A stretch of 64,000 nt of DNA, from positions 124,001 to 188,000 of the forward strand of contig JAJNBJ010000002.1 of assembly GCA_021155965.1 (NCBI GenBank), given 5' to 3'. How positions within the stretch are numbered: position 1 is the stretch's first letter; each line of letters begins with the position of its first letter. Origin of the DNA: Flavipsychrobacter sp. (GTDB lineage Bacteria; Bacteroidota; Bacteroidia; Chitinophagales; Chitinophagaceae). Below the pieces are notes generated by a model. It saw nothing but the letters and a program-made list of their open reading frames with translations. It ran no database searches and had not been told where the DNA came from. A program made the position numbers and the translations under genes. Below are positions 43,639 through 53,382 of this stretch, one piece after another.

Positions 43639-43669
43639 TTTGCTTTGGGTTAAATATTTAGTAAATTTG
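43639..43669 (+). promoter_or_regulatory. promoter of the second YoeB-type TA module
   Basis: TTTG (43639-43642) and TAAATTTG (43662-43669) are 19 bases apart, the ideal Bacteroidota -33/-7 layout. The start codon is 16 bases after the -7 box. ATTTGCAAAT (43665-43674), a perfect palindrome over the -7 box, may be the autoregulatory operator. Confidence 0.7.
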
Positions 43670-43685
43670 CAAATAAATTGGAGAT

Positions 43686-43886
43686 ATGGAAATATTGTTG
43701 GTGAGGCCGGAAAATAGCGAACAGCTTAAAGCTATTAAGTCTGTATTGAAAGTTTTAAACGTCGATTTTGTCACAAAAAAAGACAGTGGCTATGATGCTG
43801 AATTTGTAAAAAAAATACAGGACAGCCGTAAGCAAGTGAAAGAAGGAAAGCTAACAACCATCAATCCTAAAAATTTATGGAAGTAG
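43686..43886 (+). CDS. antitoxin (DUF2683-like) of the second YoeB-type module
   Basis: This 66-residue protein has an N-terminal beta strand (MEILLVRPENSEQLKAIKSV) followed by helices and a Lys-rich C-terminus ([13 protein letters not shown]). The layout matches the antitoxin at 59422, although the toxins differ. It overlaps the toxin by 10 bases. Confidence 0.87.
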   Translation: MEILLVRPENSEQLKAIKSVLKVLNVDFVTKKDSGYDAEFVKKIQDSRKQVKEGKLTTINPKNLWK

Positions 43887-44134
43887 CTTTTACCGATAAA
43901 GCAAAAGAAGATTTGGAGTTCTGGAAGAAAAGTGGAAATTCATCTATAAGATCAAAAATCACCAAACTAATAGAATCTATAGCAATCACTCCATTTGAAG
44001 GTATTGGAAAACCTGAACCTTTAAAATATGAACTCACGGGCGCGTGGTCTCGCCGAATAAATAAGGAACACAGGATTATATACGAGGTACAGAGCAAAAA
44101 GGTGATCATCCTTTCATTGAAAGGACATTACTAA
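43877..44134 (+). CDS. Txe/YoeB-family mRNA interferase toxin
   Basis: This 85-residue toxin is related to the one at 11321: shared [23 protein letters not shown] and terminal GHY. Ribosome-dependent mRNA cleavage is expected. Its stop overlaps the convergent mutase gene by 4 bases. Confidence 0.93.
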   Translation: MEVAFTDKAKEDLEFWKKSGNSSIRSKITKLIESIAITPFEGIGKPEPLKYELTGAWSRRINKEHRIIYEVQSKKVIILSLKGHY

Positions 44135-45684
44135 CCCCTATACTCTCCCCACACGCCACGTAGCGTATCAGCTATCTCGCCCAGTGTGCATAAGTTTTCT
44201 ACAGCATCTATTACATATGGCATTAAGTTTTCGGTAGTACCTGCTTTTTCTTTAATGGTGGCAAGGCATGCCGAGGCAACTTCATTATTGCGTTTCTCGC
44301 GCAGTTTCTTCAGCTTCTCGCTCTGCACCACTCGGATGGAGTCATCTATCTTCAATAATGGTGGCGCAGCCATTTCCTCCGATGTGAATTTATTCACACC
44401 TACTATCACCTTGCTGCCATCCTCAATAGCCTTATTGTATGCATATGCTGAGCGAGCTATTTCATCCTGCATAAAACGGTGCTCAATAGCTTTCACCGAT
44501 CCGCCCATGGCATCTATCTTCTCTATCAGTTTCCATGCAGCAGCCTCCACTTCATTCGTCAGCGACTCTACATAATAAGAACCGGCCAAAGGATCTACTG
44601 TATCGGTAGCACCACTCTCATACGCCAGTATCTGCTGCGTGCGTAGCGCTATTGATGCAGCCTCCTCAGTTGGCAAAGACAATGCCTCATCATACCCATT
44701 TGTATGCAGCGACTGTGTGCCACCCAGCACCGCAGACAAACCCTGCAGCGCCACACGAATGATATTGTTCTTAGGCTGCGGGGCAGTAAGCGTACTGCCA
44801 CCCGTTTGCGTATGGAAACGCAGCATCTGGGCACGTGCATCGGTAGCCCCCAATGACTTGGTAATGTTCGCCCACATCCTCCGTGCCGCCCTGAACTTGG
44901 CTACTTCCTCAAAAATGTTATTATGTGCATTGAAGAAGAACGACAATCGCTGCGCAAACACATTTATATCCAGCCCTTTGGTAATGGCTGCCTGCAAATA
45001 TGCCTTACCATTCGCCAGCGTAAAAGCTAATTCTTGCGTGGCATTAGCGCCCGCCTCGCGGATATGGTATCCTGATATGGAAATGGTATTCCATTTAGGC
45101 ACTTCTTTGCTGCAATACTCAAAAATGTCAGTGATCAGCCGCATAGACGGTACAGGTGGATATATATATGTGCCACGCGCAGCATACTCTTTCAATATAT
45201 CGTTCTGTATAGTGCCTGATATCTTCTTTATATCAGCGCCTTGCTTTTTAGCAAGTGCTATATACAATGCTAACAGGATGAATGCGGTAGAGTTAATGGT
45301 CATCGATGTGGAGATGTCACCCAACTTAATATCCTTGAAGAGTATCTCCATATCCTCCAGCGAATCAATGGCAACTCCTACTTTACCCACCTCGCCTTCA
45401 GCCATAGCATGGTCAGAATCATATCCTATCTGTGTTGGCAGATCGAATGCCACCGAAAGGCCGCTCACCCCCTGGCTCAGCAGGAAGTGGTACCGTTTAT
45501 TGGACTCCTCCGCTGTGCTGAAACCCGCATACTGCCGCATGGTCCACAGTTTATCCCGGTACATGGCAGCATGCACACCACGGGTAAAAGGGAACTGCCC
45601 CGGCAGCTCATCCATTTTCACCGGCTGGCAGTACAACTCCTTTATTTCAATTCCTGAATCTGTTTTGATGGTCTTTTTTTCCAT
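44131..45684 (-). CDS. acyl-CoA (methylmalonyl-CoA) mutase catalytic subunit without B12 domain
   Basis: This 517-residue protein is the TIM-barrel part of an adenosylcobalamin-dependent acyl-CoA mutase. It has [11 protein letters not shown] (substrate Tyr), [20 protein letters not shown] with the Arg expected for methylmalonyl-CoA, [11 protein letters not shown] and [17 protein letters not shown]. It stops before the cobalamin-binding domain found in ~700-residue mutases, as in two-subunit enzymes, so a separate B12-binding small subunit must be elsewhere. Start chosen at [11 protein letters not shown]. Confidence 0.92.
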   Translation of the reverse strand: MEKKTIKTDSGIEIKELYCQPVKMDELPGQFPFTRGVHAAMYRDKLWTMRQYAGFSTAEESNKRYHFLLSQGVSGLSVAFDLPTQIGYDSDHAMAEGEVGKVGVAIDSLEDMEILFKDIKLGDISTSMTINSTAFILLALYIALAKKQGADIKKISGTIQNDILKEYAARGTYIYPPVPSMRLITDIFEYCSKEVPKWNTISISGYHIREAGANATQELAFTLANGKAYLQAAITKGLDINVFAQRLSFFFNAHNNIFEEVAKFRAARRMWANITKSLGATDARAQMLRFHTQTGGSTLTAPQPKNNIIRVALQGLSAVLGGTQSLHTNGYDEALSLPTEEAASIALRTQQILAYESGATDTVDPLAGSYYVESLTNEVEAAAWKLIEKIDAMGGSVKAIEHRFMQDEIARSAYAYNKAIEDGSKVIVGVNKFTSEEMAAPPLLKIDDSIRVVQSEKLKKLREKRNNEVASACLATIKEKAGTTENLMPYVIDAVENLCTLGEIADTLRGVWGEYRG

Positions 45685-45720
45685 TCTTCTAAGTAGCAAG
45701 TATATAGTCGAAAGTAGTTG

Positions 45721-46269
45721 CTATACTACCCCGTGGGACATGACAATTTTCACTTCTTCATTAATTATCTGCAGCGCAACATTGGTGGGCAATGTCTGGT
45801 CGGCTTTCAGTATTATATCCAGTATCCTGGTGTGCAGGTCTTTGCCGGGAGCATCAGGCTCCAATGTCTGGGCAATTTGTATCACCATGTTAATTTCCTG
45901 TTCTTTAACATTTCTTACAGTCTCCCAGGCATTTTTCGATACGTATATCTGCTGTGCAAGGTTATGCTCAAACTCAGCACGGATGTTAAAGATCATAGCC
46001 TGTTGCAGGTCGCGTACCGTCATCCCATTTACATATACGCGAGGTATCAATTGGCCTGGGCCAATGCGCTCCAGGAAAAGCACCAGCCTCTCATATGCCT
46101 GCAAACGCAAACGAAGTGTTATATCCTGCGAATCCTTAAATACCGCAAGCTGTTTTCGCTGCATCTCCGATACCAGAAATTTCTGCACGATCATGTAGCT
46201 GGCAGCCAATACTATTAACGCGGGAATAGTGTACCTTATAATATCCAGCAATGTTCCTGTTACACCCAT
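45721..46269 (-). CDS. hypothetical single-pass membrane protein
   Basis: This 182-residue protein has one N-terminal membrane helix (residues ~10-32) and a helical cytoplasmic domain (LRLQAYERLVLFLERI, LQQAMIFNIRAEFEHNLAQQ). It is 36 bases upstream of the mutase gene on the same strand and probably shares its transcript. No enzyme motif is seen. It belongs to no family I can name with certainty. Confidence 0.75.
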   Translation of the reverse strand: MGVTGTLLDIIRYTIPALIVLAASYMIVQKFLVSEMQRKQLAVFKDSQDITLRLRLQAYERLVLFLERIGPGQLIPRVYVNGMTVRDLQQAMIFNIRAEFEHNLAQQIYVSKNAWETVRNVKEQEINMVIQIAQTLEPDAPGKDLHTRILDIILKADQTLPTNVALQIINEEVKIVMSHGVV

Positions 46270-46344
46270 AATTGTGCAAAAATATATTGTTTTTAATGCA
46301 CAGGTGGCATAATTTTTTATCCCAGTATATTAAAAGATGATTTT

Positions 46345-46824
46345 ATGGAGATCAATGAGGTGGTAAACGATGCGTTAAATGACCTTATAATGGTTAATAA
46401 CGACCGCATAGCAGGGTACGAAAAGTCCATCGAAGAAGCTAAGGACCTTGATATTGACCTTAAAGCTATGTTCCGTGGAATGATAGAGCAAAGCCAGATA
46501 TATAAACAGGAGTTAAGCGCAATAATAGAGAAGAATGCCGGCATAGTAGAAGATGATACCAGCCCTTCCGGTAAAATATACCGGGCCTGGATGGATATAA
46601 AAGCAACCGTTACAGACACAGATCGCAATACCATATTGGAAGCGTGCGAATTTGGTGAGGATACAACGCAGCGGGCGTATGATGCGATCCTTTCATCAGG
46701 CAAAATATTGGACGAGGATGTGCGCAAACTGGTGGAATGCCAGAAGAACGCACTGATGAAATCGCATGATATGATCAAGACACAAAAAGATGCATACGAA
46801 CAAATTGCTTCACATAACCATTAA
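46345..46824 (+). CDS. PA2169-type four-helix-bundle protein (DUF2383)
   Basis: This 159-residue helical, ferritin-like protein has paired motifs NDLIMVNNDRIAGYEKSIEEA and ECQKNALMKSHDMIKTQKDAYE, typical of the PA2169/DUF2383 family. These small proteins are often stress-induced; a metal site is not certain. The next gene starts 9 bases later. Confidence 0.85.
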   Translation: MEINEVVNDALNDLIMVNNDRIAGYEKSIEEAKDLDIDLKAMFRGMIEQSQIYKQELSAIIEKNAGIVEDDTSPSGKIYRAWMDIKATVTDTDRNTILEACEFGEDTTQRAYDAILSSGKILDEDVRKLVECQKNALMKSHDMIKTQKDAYEQIASHNH

Positions 46825-46833
46825 ACATTTTTT

Positions 46834-47241
46834 ATGGCATTCGAATTAGAAAATAGAAAAATAGAGGCAGAGGTAACCAATCCTGGACCGGATAACAAAG
46901 TCCCGATGAATACGCTCACTGAGCGTGTTAACAAAGCTATCCAAAATGGTTATGTGGAAAATTTCAAGGTGACGAAACAAGGGTTGTACGTGGAGCGGAC
47001 CGACAAGACCTACCAGCCGGCCGATGTATACATTAAAGACTTTTACAGGTTTGAGGGAGAGTCAGACCCGGCAGATAATGCGATCATGTACGTCATTGAA
47101 ACTTGGGATGACTTAAAGGGCACACTGATCGACGCATATGGTGCATACTCTGACGCCAATGTAACGAAGTTCATTTCCGAAGTGCAGGAGATCAACAAAA
47201 AAGTGGATATCAATAAAGAGAATAAAGAAGAAGAAAAATAA
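46834..47241 (+). CDS. hypothetical small acidic protein
   Basis: This 135-residue soluble protein has an N-terminal TLTERVNKAIQNGYVENFKV helix region and a Glu/Lys-rich tail (KKVDINKENKEEEK). It lies 9 bases downstream of the DUF2383 gene, so the two are likely co-expressed. No family recognised. Its stop is 2 bases from the convergent kinase gene. Confidence 0.72.
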   Translation: MAFELENRKIEAEVTNPGPDNKVPMNTLTERVNKAIQNGYVENFKVTKQGLYVERTDKTYQPADVYIKDFYRFEGESDPADNAIMYVIETWDDLKGTLIDAYGAYSDANVTKFISEVQEINKKVDINKENKEEEK

Positions 47242-47243
47242 AG

Positions 47244-48632
47244 TCATTCCATAGGGAAGAATAACTTAAAGTGGGCCCCCATGTGGGGCTCACCGTGTGC
47301 TATCAGGTATCCTTCATGGTTTGCCATAACACGCTGGCAAATGGCCAGCCCTATACCCTTTCCTTCATATTCCGACTCCTGGGTATGCAACCGTTGGAAT
47401 ATCTTGAATATCTTATCCATGAACTTGTTGTCGAAGCCAATGCCATTGTCGGAAAAAGTAATGCGGTGAAATTTCTTATGCTGCAGGTTCGGATTGATAT
47501 CTCCCAATTCATGACCATTGATCGTTTCACAGCTTATTGATATCACAGGCTTCACTCCTTCCCTGCGGAATTTCAATGAATTATCCAGTAATGCCCTGAA
47601 AAGAATAGCTATCTGCGTTTCGTAACCGTCTATAATTGGCAACAACTGGGTGTCAACAGTTGCTTCTTTACTCTGTATGATGTCGTGTGTCTCAACAAGT
47701 ATAGTCTGTATCAGGCTATTCAGGTCAACAGGTTTCTTTGGCTCGTCTGTGTTCGTGAGGCTGGTAAGGTTCATCAGGTCTGTAATCAGCGTCTGCATCC
47801 GTTTAGCGGCAGTATTTATACGCCCCAGCGTAGCCTGCCGCTCTTCCTCGTTCCCATTCTTCTGGTATAGCAGCATATCGCTGAATACCTGTATCTTCCT
47901 CAGCGGCTCCTGCAGGTCGTGGGAGGCAGCGTAAGCAATTTCCTTCAATTCGTTATGAGACCTTTTCAGGTCTATTACCTTAGCCTGCAGCTCTTCCTGG
48001 TATAGCATCCTGCTACGCAGTTCTTTTACCATCATGATGAACAAAAAGAGTGTCACGAGGCAGAATATGACCAAAAGGTACTTAAGTGTAGAGTTTGTGA
48101 GCTTCTGGTAGATCTTCTCGCTCTGGAACTTTTCTTCAAGTAACTTATTCTCAGCCAACCGCATATCCCTCAGCCTGCGGGAGCATTCGATCATAAGTTC
48201 CCTGCTATCGTCATAAAATTTCGACCTTGTTGATTGCTGCGAACTGTCAACATAAGCAATATTATCCCTTGCAGCTGCAATACGCAATGCCACCGAACCT
48301 CTAAGCAGTGCCAGGTTTTTTTGCTGTTCATGGTTATACGCCGTCAATTCTTTAATAGTGGCTATTGCCTTGTTAATACTATCTATCGTATTGTTGAGGT
48401 AGCGCAGGTACATAGTGTCCTTTGTGATCATATACCCACGTTCCGTAAGCCCCATATCCCGCAAACTCACTTCGGCTGAACGAATACTGATAACAACCCT
48501 GCTTGAATGGTCTACGTCGTTTGAATAGTTAGAGAACATCGTAAACCTTTCCATGGAAAAAAGAGACAAGGCAACCATAGAAATGAACGAAATGCAAAAT
48601 GCAATAATGATCGTAGCCAGCCGCTTTTTCAT
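47244..48632 (-). CDS. CHASE3-type sensor histidine kinase
   Basis: This 462-residue kinase has two membrane helices (residues ~7-27 and ~183-205). They flank a CHASE3-like helical sensor (RSAEVSLRDMGLTERGYMIT). HisKA follows with phospho-His in YAASHDLQEPLRKIQVFSD (~242) and a HATPase domain (N box ALLDNSLKFR, G boxes DNGIGFDNKF and GKGIGLAICQ). It has no receiver; a partner regulator is probably in the island on either side. It is divergent from rpoN. Confidence 0.92.
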   Translation of the reverse strand: MKKRLATIIIAFCISFISMVALSLFSMERFTMFSNYSNDVDHSSRVVISIRSAEVSLRDMGLTERGYMITKDTMYLRYLNNTIDSINKAIATIKELTAYNHEQQKNLALLRGSVALRIAAARDNIAYVDSSQQSTRSKFYDDSRELMIECSRRLRDMRLAENKLLEEKFQSEKIYQKLTNSTLKYLLVIFCLVTLFLFIMMVKELRSRMLYQEELQAKVIDLKRSHNELKEIAYAASHDLQEPLRKIQVFSDMLLYQKNGNEEERQATLGRINTAAKRMQTLITDLMNLTSLTNTDEPKKPVDLNSLIQTILVETHDIIQSKEATVDTQLLPIIDGYETQIAILFRALLDNSLKFRREGVKPVISISCETINGHELGDINPNLQHKKFHRITFSDNGIGFDNKFMDKIFKIFQRLHTQESEYEGKGIGLAICQRVMANHEGYLIAHGEPHMGAHFKLFFPME

Positions 48633-48844
48633 GAATGATCAAATCTACATTTTGTAGAACAAATTCCTCATTACTAAATGAAAATGCAAGTCATAAATAA
48701 TTGTAAAATAACAAATACGACTATATGACACTTCAATTATACCTGTTAATCAATTCATTAACTATATTCAAAAAATTACTACAAAAACACAGAGAGTTTG
48801 GCGCAAGGCTTGCTTTATATGCGGTAACCATATTACTTGAAGCT

Positions 48845-50257
48845 ATGCTTACGCAACAACAAACACAGAAACAACAATTAAAAATTCTGCCACAACAGAT
48901 CCAGTTGCTGAACCTGTTTTTCCTGAATTCACTGGAACTGCAGCAGAGAATAAAAAATGAGCTGGAAGAAAACCCGTTCCTTGATGCACAGGAGGAAAAA
49001 GAAAAGGCAGACGAAGTAAAAACCGCCCAGGACGAAAAAGACTGTGAGACCTGGGAAGAGTATAACTCAGACGACAGGCCTGACTATAAGTCGGAATACA
49101 TGAACTACTTTGATGCTTCGGTTGCGCCCAATACTGCAATAGTGAATGTCTCCACATTTAAAGAAGATGCCAAACAACAGTTACATATGCTGGCTTTGGG
49201 CGAAGAAGAACGCAGGATAGCAGAATATATAATCGACATCCTTAACCCACATGGCCTTATGGACAGGCCGCTTGATGAAGTTGCCGATGATATGTCGTTC
49301 CATTTTCAGAATGTGGTGGAAGTAGACACCGTACGGAAAGGCCTCGCAATAGTGCAGTCGTTAGAGCCTGTAGGTTTGGGTGCATGCAATATTAAAGAAT
49401 GCCTGCTGCTGCAATTGCACCATTTGAATGCCAAGCGCCCGGACGTAAAGTGCGCAATAAACCTGCTGGAACATCATTATGAGGACCTGATGCACCGGCA
49501 GTTCGAAAAACTGCACCATGTATTAAAGGTAGATGATGAAGAAATGAAAATGGTGCTTAACCTTATCGGCAGCCTGAAATTCTACCCCGTTAGCGAAACA
49601 TCCCAGCACGACCCCAAGGACACAATAATACCAGACTTTATTATTACTAACTACGGGGAATCCATACAAGTGAATTTGTTTTCGAGCAAAGCCGGTTATG
49701 TTTTCGTTAACCAGTCGTTACATGACCAGTTAGCCAGCCAGGTGAGCAATAAAGATAAAACTGCCAGCCAGTATATCAAGAGCAAACTGAGCAGCGCACA
49801 ATGGTTTGTAAACGCAGTGAAACAGCGGGAAGAAACTATGCTAAAAGTAATGCAATGCATAGTGGAGATGCAACGGGACTATTTTATAAGTGGCGATATC
49901 CGCCTACTGAAGCCTATGGTATTGCGCAATATAGCCGAGACGTCCGGGTTGGATATATCTACCATTTCACGTATTACAGGCAATAAATATGCCGAGACCC
50001 ACTTCGGAATTATCTACCTGAAAGACCTCTTCAGCGAAGGTATTGCCGATAAAAAAGGTGAGGTGATCAGCAATAAAGTGATACAATCTGTTATAGGCGA
50101 AGCGATACAATCGGAAGATAAAAAGCACCCCTATACCGACCAACAACTGGTAAATTACCTCATGACAAAGGGCTATAATATAGCCAGGCGCACCGTTGCC
50201 AAATACCGCGAGCAAATGCAGATACCCATTGCCCAGATACGGGCTGTGTGGGCATAA
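48845..50257 (+). CDS. rpoN: RNA polymerase sigma-54 factor
   Basis: This 470-residue sigma-54 directs RNA polymerase to -24/-12 promoters and needs an AAA+ activator. It has Gln-rich region I (residues 1-50, LKILPQQIQLLNLFFLNSLE), an acidic region II (~55-85), a core-binding region (ADDMSFHFQNV to LEPVGLGACNIKECLLLQL), an HTH (RNIAETSGLDISTISRITG) and the RpoN box ARRTVAKYRE near the C-terminus. I chose ATG 48845; 40 upstream residues do not fit the family. An NtrC-type activator follows 65 bases later. Confidence 0.96.
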   Translation: MLTQQQTQKQQLKILPQQIQLLNLFFLNSLELQQRIKNELEENPFLDAQEEKEKADEVKTAQDEKDCETWEEYNSDDRPDYKSEYMNYFDASVAPNTAIVNVSTFKEDAKQQLHMLALGEEERRIAEYIIDILNPHGLMDRPLDEVADDMSFHFQNVVEVDTVRKGLAIVQSLEPVGLGACNIKECLLLQLHHLNAKRPDVKCAINLLEHHYEDLMHRQFEKLHHVLKVDDEEMKMVLNLIGSLKFYPVSETSQHDPKDTIIPDFIITNYGESIQVNLFSSKAGYVFVNQSLHDQLASQVSNKDKTASQYIKSKLSSAQWFVNAVKQREETMLKVMQCIVEMQRDYFISGDIRLLKPMVLRNIAETSGLDISTISRITGNKYAETHFGIIYLKDLFSEGIADKKGEVISNKVIQSVIGEAIQSEDKKHPYTDQQLVNYLMTKGYNIARRTVAKYREQMQIPIAQIRAVWA

Positions 50258-50322
50258 AATGCAACCATATGCAGAACACTTAAAATTAAAAATCATTATA
50301 TTTACAACACACAATCAAACAT

Positions 50323-51780
50323 ATGCATAAAATACTCGTAGTAGACGATGATAATGATATGTGCCTGCTCCTTAACCGTTTCCTGACCCGGAACGGTTAT
50401 GTTGTAGCAAGTGCCGGCAGCGGACATGCAGCCATAGAATGGATGAAGAAAAATAAGCCCGACCTCGTGCTCTGCGATTTCAGGCTTGATGACATGACAG
50501 GCGTTCAACTGCTGGGCAAAATAAAAGAAAGCCACCCTGAAGCATCAGTTATCATTATTACAGGCTATAGTGATGTTAAGGATGCGGTGGAAGTAATGAA
50601 GCTGGGAGCTTATGACTATGTGACCAAACCGCTTTTCCCGGAAGAAATATTACTGACAATTAAGAAAGCCCTTTCTGAGGAAACCCGCAGTTCGGTAACT
50701 CCTAAAGCTGCACAAAACGGTACGCGCAGCACACCCGGCAACACCGCAGTGAGAACAACCACTGCTTACAATAACCAGTATATCATAGGTGATAGCCCTG
50801 AATTCCTGGAGATCATCAGGCAGATAGACCTTGTGGCGCCAACCAATTTCAGTGTAATAATATATGGTGAGAGCGGAAGCGGTAAGGAAGCAATAGCACA
50901 ACAGATACACCAGAAAAGCAAACGTGCAGGCAAGCCATTCGTAGCTATAGATTGCGGCGCACTTTCTAAGGAACTGGCCGGCAGTGAATTGTTTGGCCAC
51001 GAGAAAGGGGCTTTCACCGGCGCTATAAGCCAGAAAATAGGCAGCCTTGAGGTAGCTAATGATGGCACCATCTTCCTGGATGAGATAGGCAACCTTTCTT
51101 ACGATGTGCAGGTGTCTCTGCTCCGTACGGTGCAGGAGCGCAAAATAAGGCGTGTGGGGGGCATTAAAGATATAGATCTTGATGTACGCATCATCATCGC
51201 CAGCAACGAAAACCTCTGGGATGCTGCCAGGGCTGGCAAATTCAGGGAAGACCTTTACCACCGTTTCAACGAATTCAGCATACAGGTACCCTCATTGCGC
51301 GAACGCAAGCAGGATATCATGCTTTTTGCGCGCCATTTCCTGAAGCTGACCAATACAGAACTGGGCAAGAATGTAAAGGGCTTTACCAAAGAAGTGGAAG
51401 ACATCCTTAATAATTACATCTGGTATGGTAACCTCCGCGAATTGAAGAATGTGATCAAAAGGGCTACCCTGCTGGCCGATGGGGACGTGATAGAAGTGAA
51501 GTGCCTGCCATTCGAGATCAACAATTTCTTTAAGCTGCAGTTTGACTCCCCTGCAACTACGCAGGTTGCAGATAAAACCGATACAGCGGTTAACGGCGGG
51601 CTGGATATACCTTTTGAGAACAAACTGAAAAGTGCCAACCTGGATGCCGAATATGATGTGATACTCGACGCATTGAAGCAGTCCAACTTCAATAAAAGCA
51701 AAGCGGCAAAGCTGCTGAATATAGACAGGAAGACATTGTATAACAAAATGCGCCAGTTCAAGGAATTCAACCTGGATTAG
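50323..51780 (+). CDS. NtrC-family sigma-54-dependent response regulator
   Basis: This 485-residue activator has a receiver domain (residues 1-120, phospho-Asp 52). A central AAA+ domain (~145-375) has Walker A GESGSGKEAIAQQI, GAFTGA loop EKGAFTGAIS and Walker B GTIFLDEIGNL. A Fis-type HTH at the end (FNKSKAAKLLNIDRKTLYNK) binds DNA. It would remodel the closed RpoN complex from enhancer sites. The kinase genes at 51790 and 53383 follow at 9 and 3 bases, so one operon is likely. Confidence 0.95.
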   Translation: MHKILVVDDDNDMCLLLNRFLTRNGYVVASAGSGHAAIEWMKKNKPDLVLCDFRLDDMTGVQLLGKIKESHPEASVIIITGYSDVKDAVEVMKLGAYDYVTKPLFPEEILLTIKKALSEETRSSVTPKAAQNGTRSTPGNTAVRTTTAYNNQYIIGDSPEFLEIIRQIDLVAPTNFSVIIYGESGSGKEAIAQQIHQKSKRAGKPFVAIDCGALSKELAGSELFGHEKGAFTGAISQKIGSLEVANDGTIFLDEIGNLSYDVQVSLLRTVQERKIRRVGGIKDIDLDVRIIIASNENLWDAARAGKFREDLYHRFNEFSIQVPSLRERKQDIMLFARHFLKLTNTELGKNVKGFTKEVEDILNNYIWYGNLRELKNVIKRATLLADGDVIEVKCLPFEINNFFKLQFDSPATTQVADKTDTAVNGGLDIPFENKLKSANLDAEYDVILDALKQSNFNKSKAAKLLNIDRKTLYNKMRQFKEFNLD

Positions 51781-51789
51781 TACCTTATA

Positions 51790-53379
51790 ATGAACCAGAC
51801 GAAGATCATAACCAAAAAAACCGGGTATGGCTTACTGCCAGATGCCTCTTATTTTGATAAGTTTCCTGCTTATAATCCGGGATTAGTAGCCATTGTCCGT
51901 TCTTCGGACCTCAAAGTTTTTTATGTGAACGATGCTTTTGAATACTACCTTGGATATTCCAATGACTACCTGAAAGATATAGGACTAAGTTTTGCAGAAG
52001 TAGTTGAAGAACATCAGCGCGACCATCTTTTGAACCAGTTCAATAATGTAAAGGAAAGTATTGCAGCACGGTCGGCTTTCGTTATTTATCAGCTGAGGAA
52101 CCAGAAAAAGATAACTACGCCCTTTTATCTGTATGCCTCCCCTATTCTGGATAACTCTATAGCTGAAGGCGATTTATTCTACATACTCATGCACCCCGAC
52201 CTCTCGAAATGGGGCATGCCATTTATCTCTTTCGATTCTAAAGACCTGTTCCTTGAGCAATTCAAGAGCGAGCACTTCGGCACCTTCGAATGGATCATTG
52301 ATGAAGACAAAATATACTGCTCACCGGGCGTGTACCAGATATATGAAATTGACCCGCATAATCATGAGATCACCAATTTTCTGGCAAAAGAATTCGTTCA
52401 TCCTAATGACAAGCAAAGAGTTAGGGAAGAGACCAAATTAGCCTTAGAAGGAAATGTGGAACTGAATATAGAATACCGGATCATCACAGCGAAACAAAAA
52501 ATAAAAACTATCCATTGTCTAGCCCGGGCTATCAAAAACCGGGACGGCAAGGCGATAAAATATGCAGGCAGCATCCGTGATGTGACGGAACAAAGATATA
52601 TTGAAGAAGACCTGAAACGTAAAGTTGAGGAATTATACAACTCCAATAAGGAACTTGAGGAGTTTGCCTATGTAGCAAGCCATGACCTCCAGGAACCGCT
52701 CAGGAAAATAACTACTTTCAGCGACAGGTTATCAGAAAAATACAAAGATGTGCTGACGGGAGATGGGGCCATGTATCTTACCCGTATGATCGCATCGGCT
52801 GAAAATATGCGCTCGCTCATCAACGACCTGCTTGAATTCTCGCGGGTATCTAAAGCAGGGCAAAAATTTGAGACAGTCGATCTTGATACAATACTTGCGC
52901 AGGTAAAAACAGACCTCGAACTGACCATAGAAGAAACAGGCACTGTTATTAATAGCCAGCCACTTCCTAAGGTTGAGGCTGTTGCATCGCAGATGAAACA
53001 GCTATTTGCCAATATCATCAACAATGCCATCAAATTCCGTAAACCCGATACTTCTCCTGTAATTACGATCGAGTGCACCCTTGCTTCAAAAGAAGAAAAA
53101 CTGAAGCATGAAGTAAATCCGGGCGACATCTATTATAAGATACAAATAGCCGACAATGGGATAGGATTTGAAAGTGAGTACGCAACCCGCATATTCCAGG
53201 TATTTCAACGGCTGCACGGGAAAGCAGAATATCCCGGATCAGGAATTGGCCTCGCTATCTGCAAAAAAATACTGGAGCACCATAAAGGGACCATTTATGC
53301 AGAGAATATCCACGATATTGGTGCACGGTTCACATTCATACTGCCCGAACACCTGCCGGCAACTAAAGGGAAAGAATAA
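51790..53379 (+). CDS. PAS-domain sensor histidine kinase
   Basis: This 529-residue kinase lacks membrane segments. It has two PAS-type domains (residues ~25-130 and ~150-275; the second includes the PAC motif IKYAGSIRDVTEQRYIEED). A short coiled coil leads to HisKA (phospho-His in YVASHDLQEPLRKITTFSD, ~297) and HATPase with DNGIGFESEY and GSGIGLAICKK. It should sense a cytoplasmic signal and may phosphorylate the NtrC-type regulator directly upstream. Confidence 0.93.
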   Translation: MNQTKIITKKTGYGLLPDASYFDKFPAYNPGLVAIVRSSDLKVFYVNDAFEYYLGYSNDYLKDIGLSFAEVVEEHQRDHLLNQFNNVKESIAARSAFVIYQLRNQKKITTPFYLYASPILDNSIAEGDLFYILMHPDLSKWGMPFISFDSKDLFLEQFKSEHFGTFEWIIDEDKIYCSPGVYQIYEIDPHNHEITNFLAKEFVHPNDKQRVREETKLALEGNVELNIEYRIITAKQKIKTIHCLARAIKNRDGKAIKYAGSIRDVTEQRYIEEDLKRKVEELYNSNKELEEFAYVASHDLQEPLRKITTFSDRLSEKYKDVLTGDGAMYLTRMIASAENMRSLINDLLEFSRVSKAGQKFETVDLDTILAQVKTDLELTIEETGTVINSQPLPKVEAVASQMKQLFANIINNAIKFRKPDTSPVITIECTLASKEEKLKHEVNPGDIYYKIQIADNGIGFESEYATRIFQVFQRLHGKAEYPGSGIGLAICKKILEHHKGTIYAENIHDIGARFTFILPEHLPATKGKE

Positions 53380-53382
53380 CGC

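Noticed and set aside
44639-46198. 519-codon plus-strand frame
   Set aside because: It runs antisense through the mutase and the adjacent membrane gene, both of which have clear protein-level support; it is Ser/Cys rich without domains.
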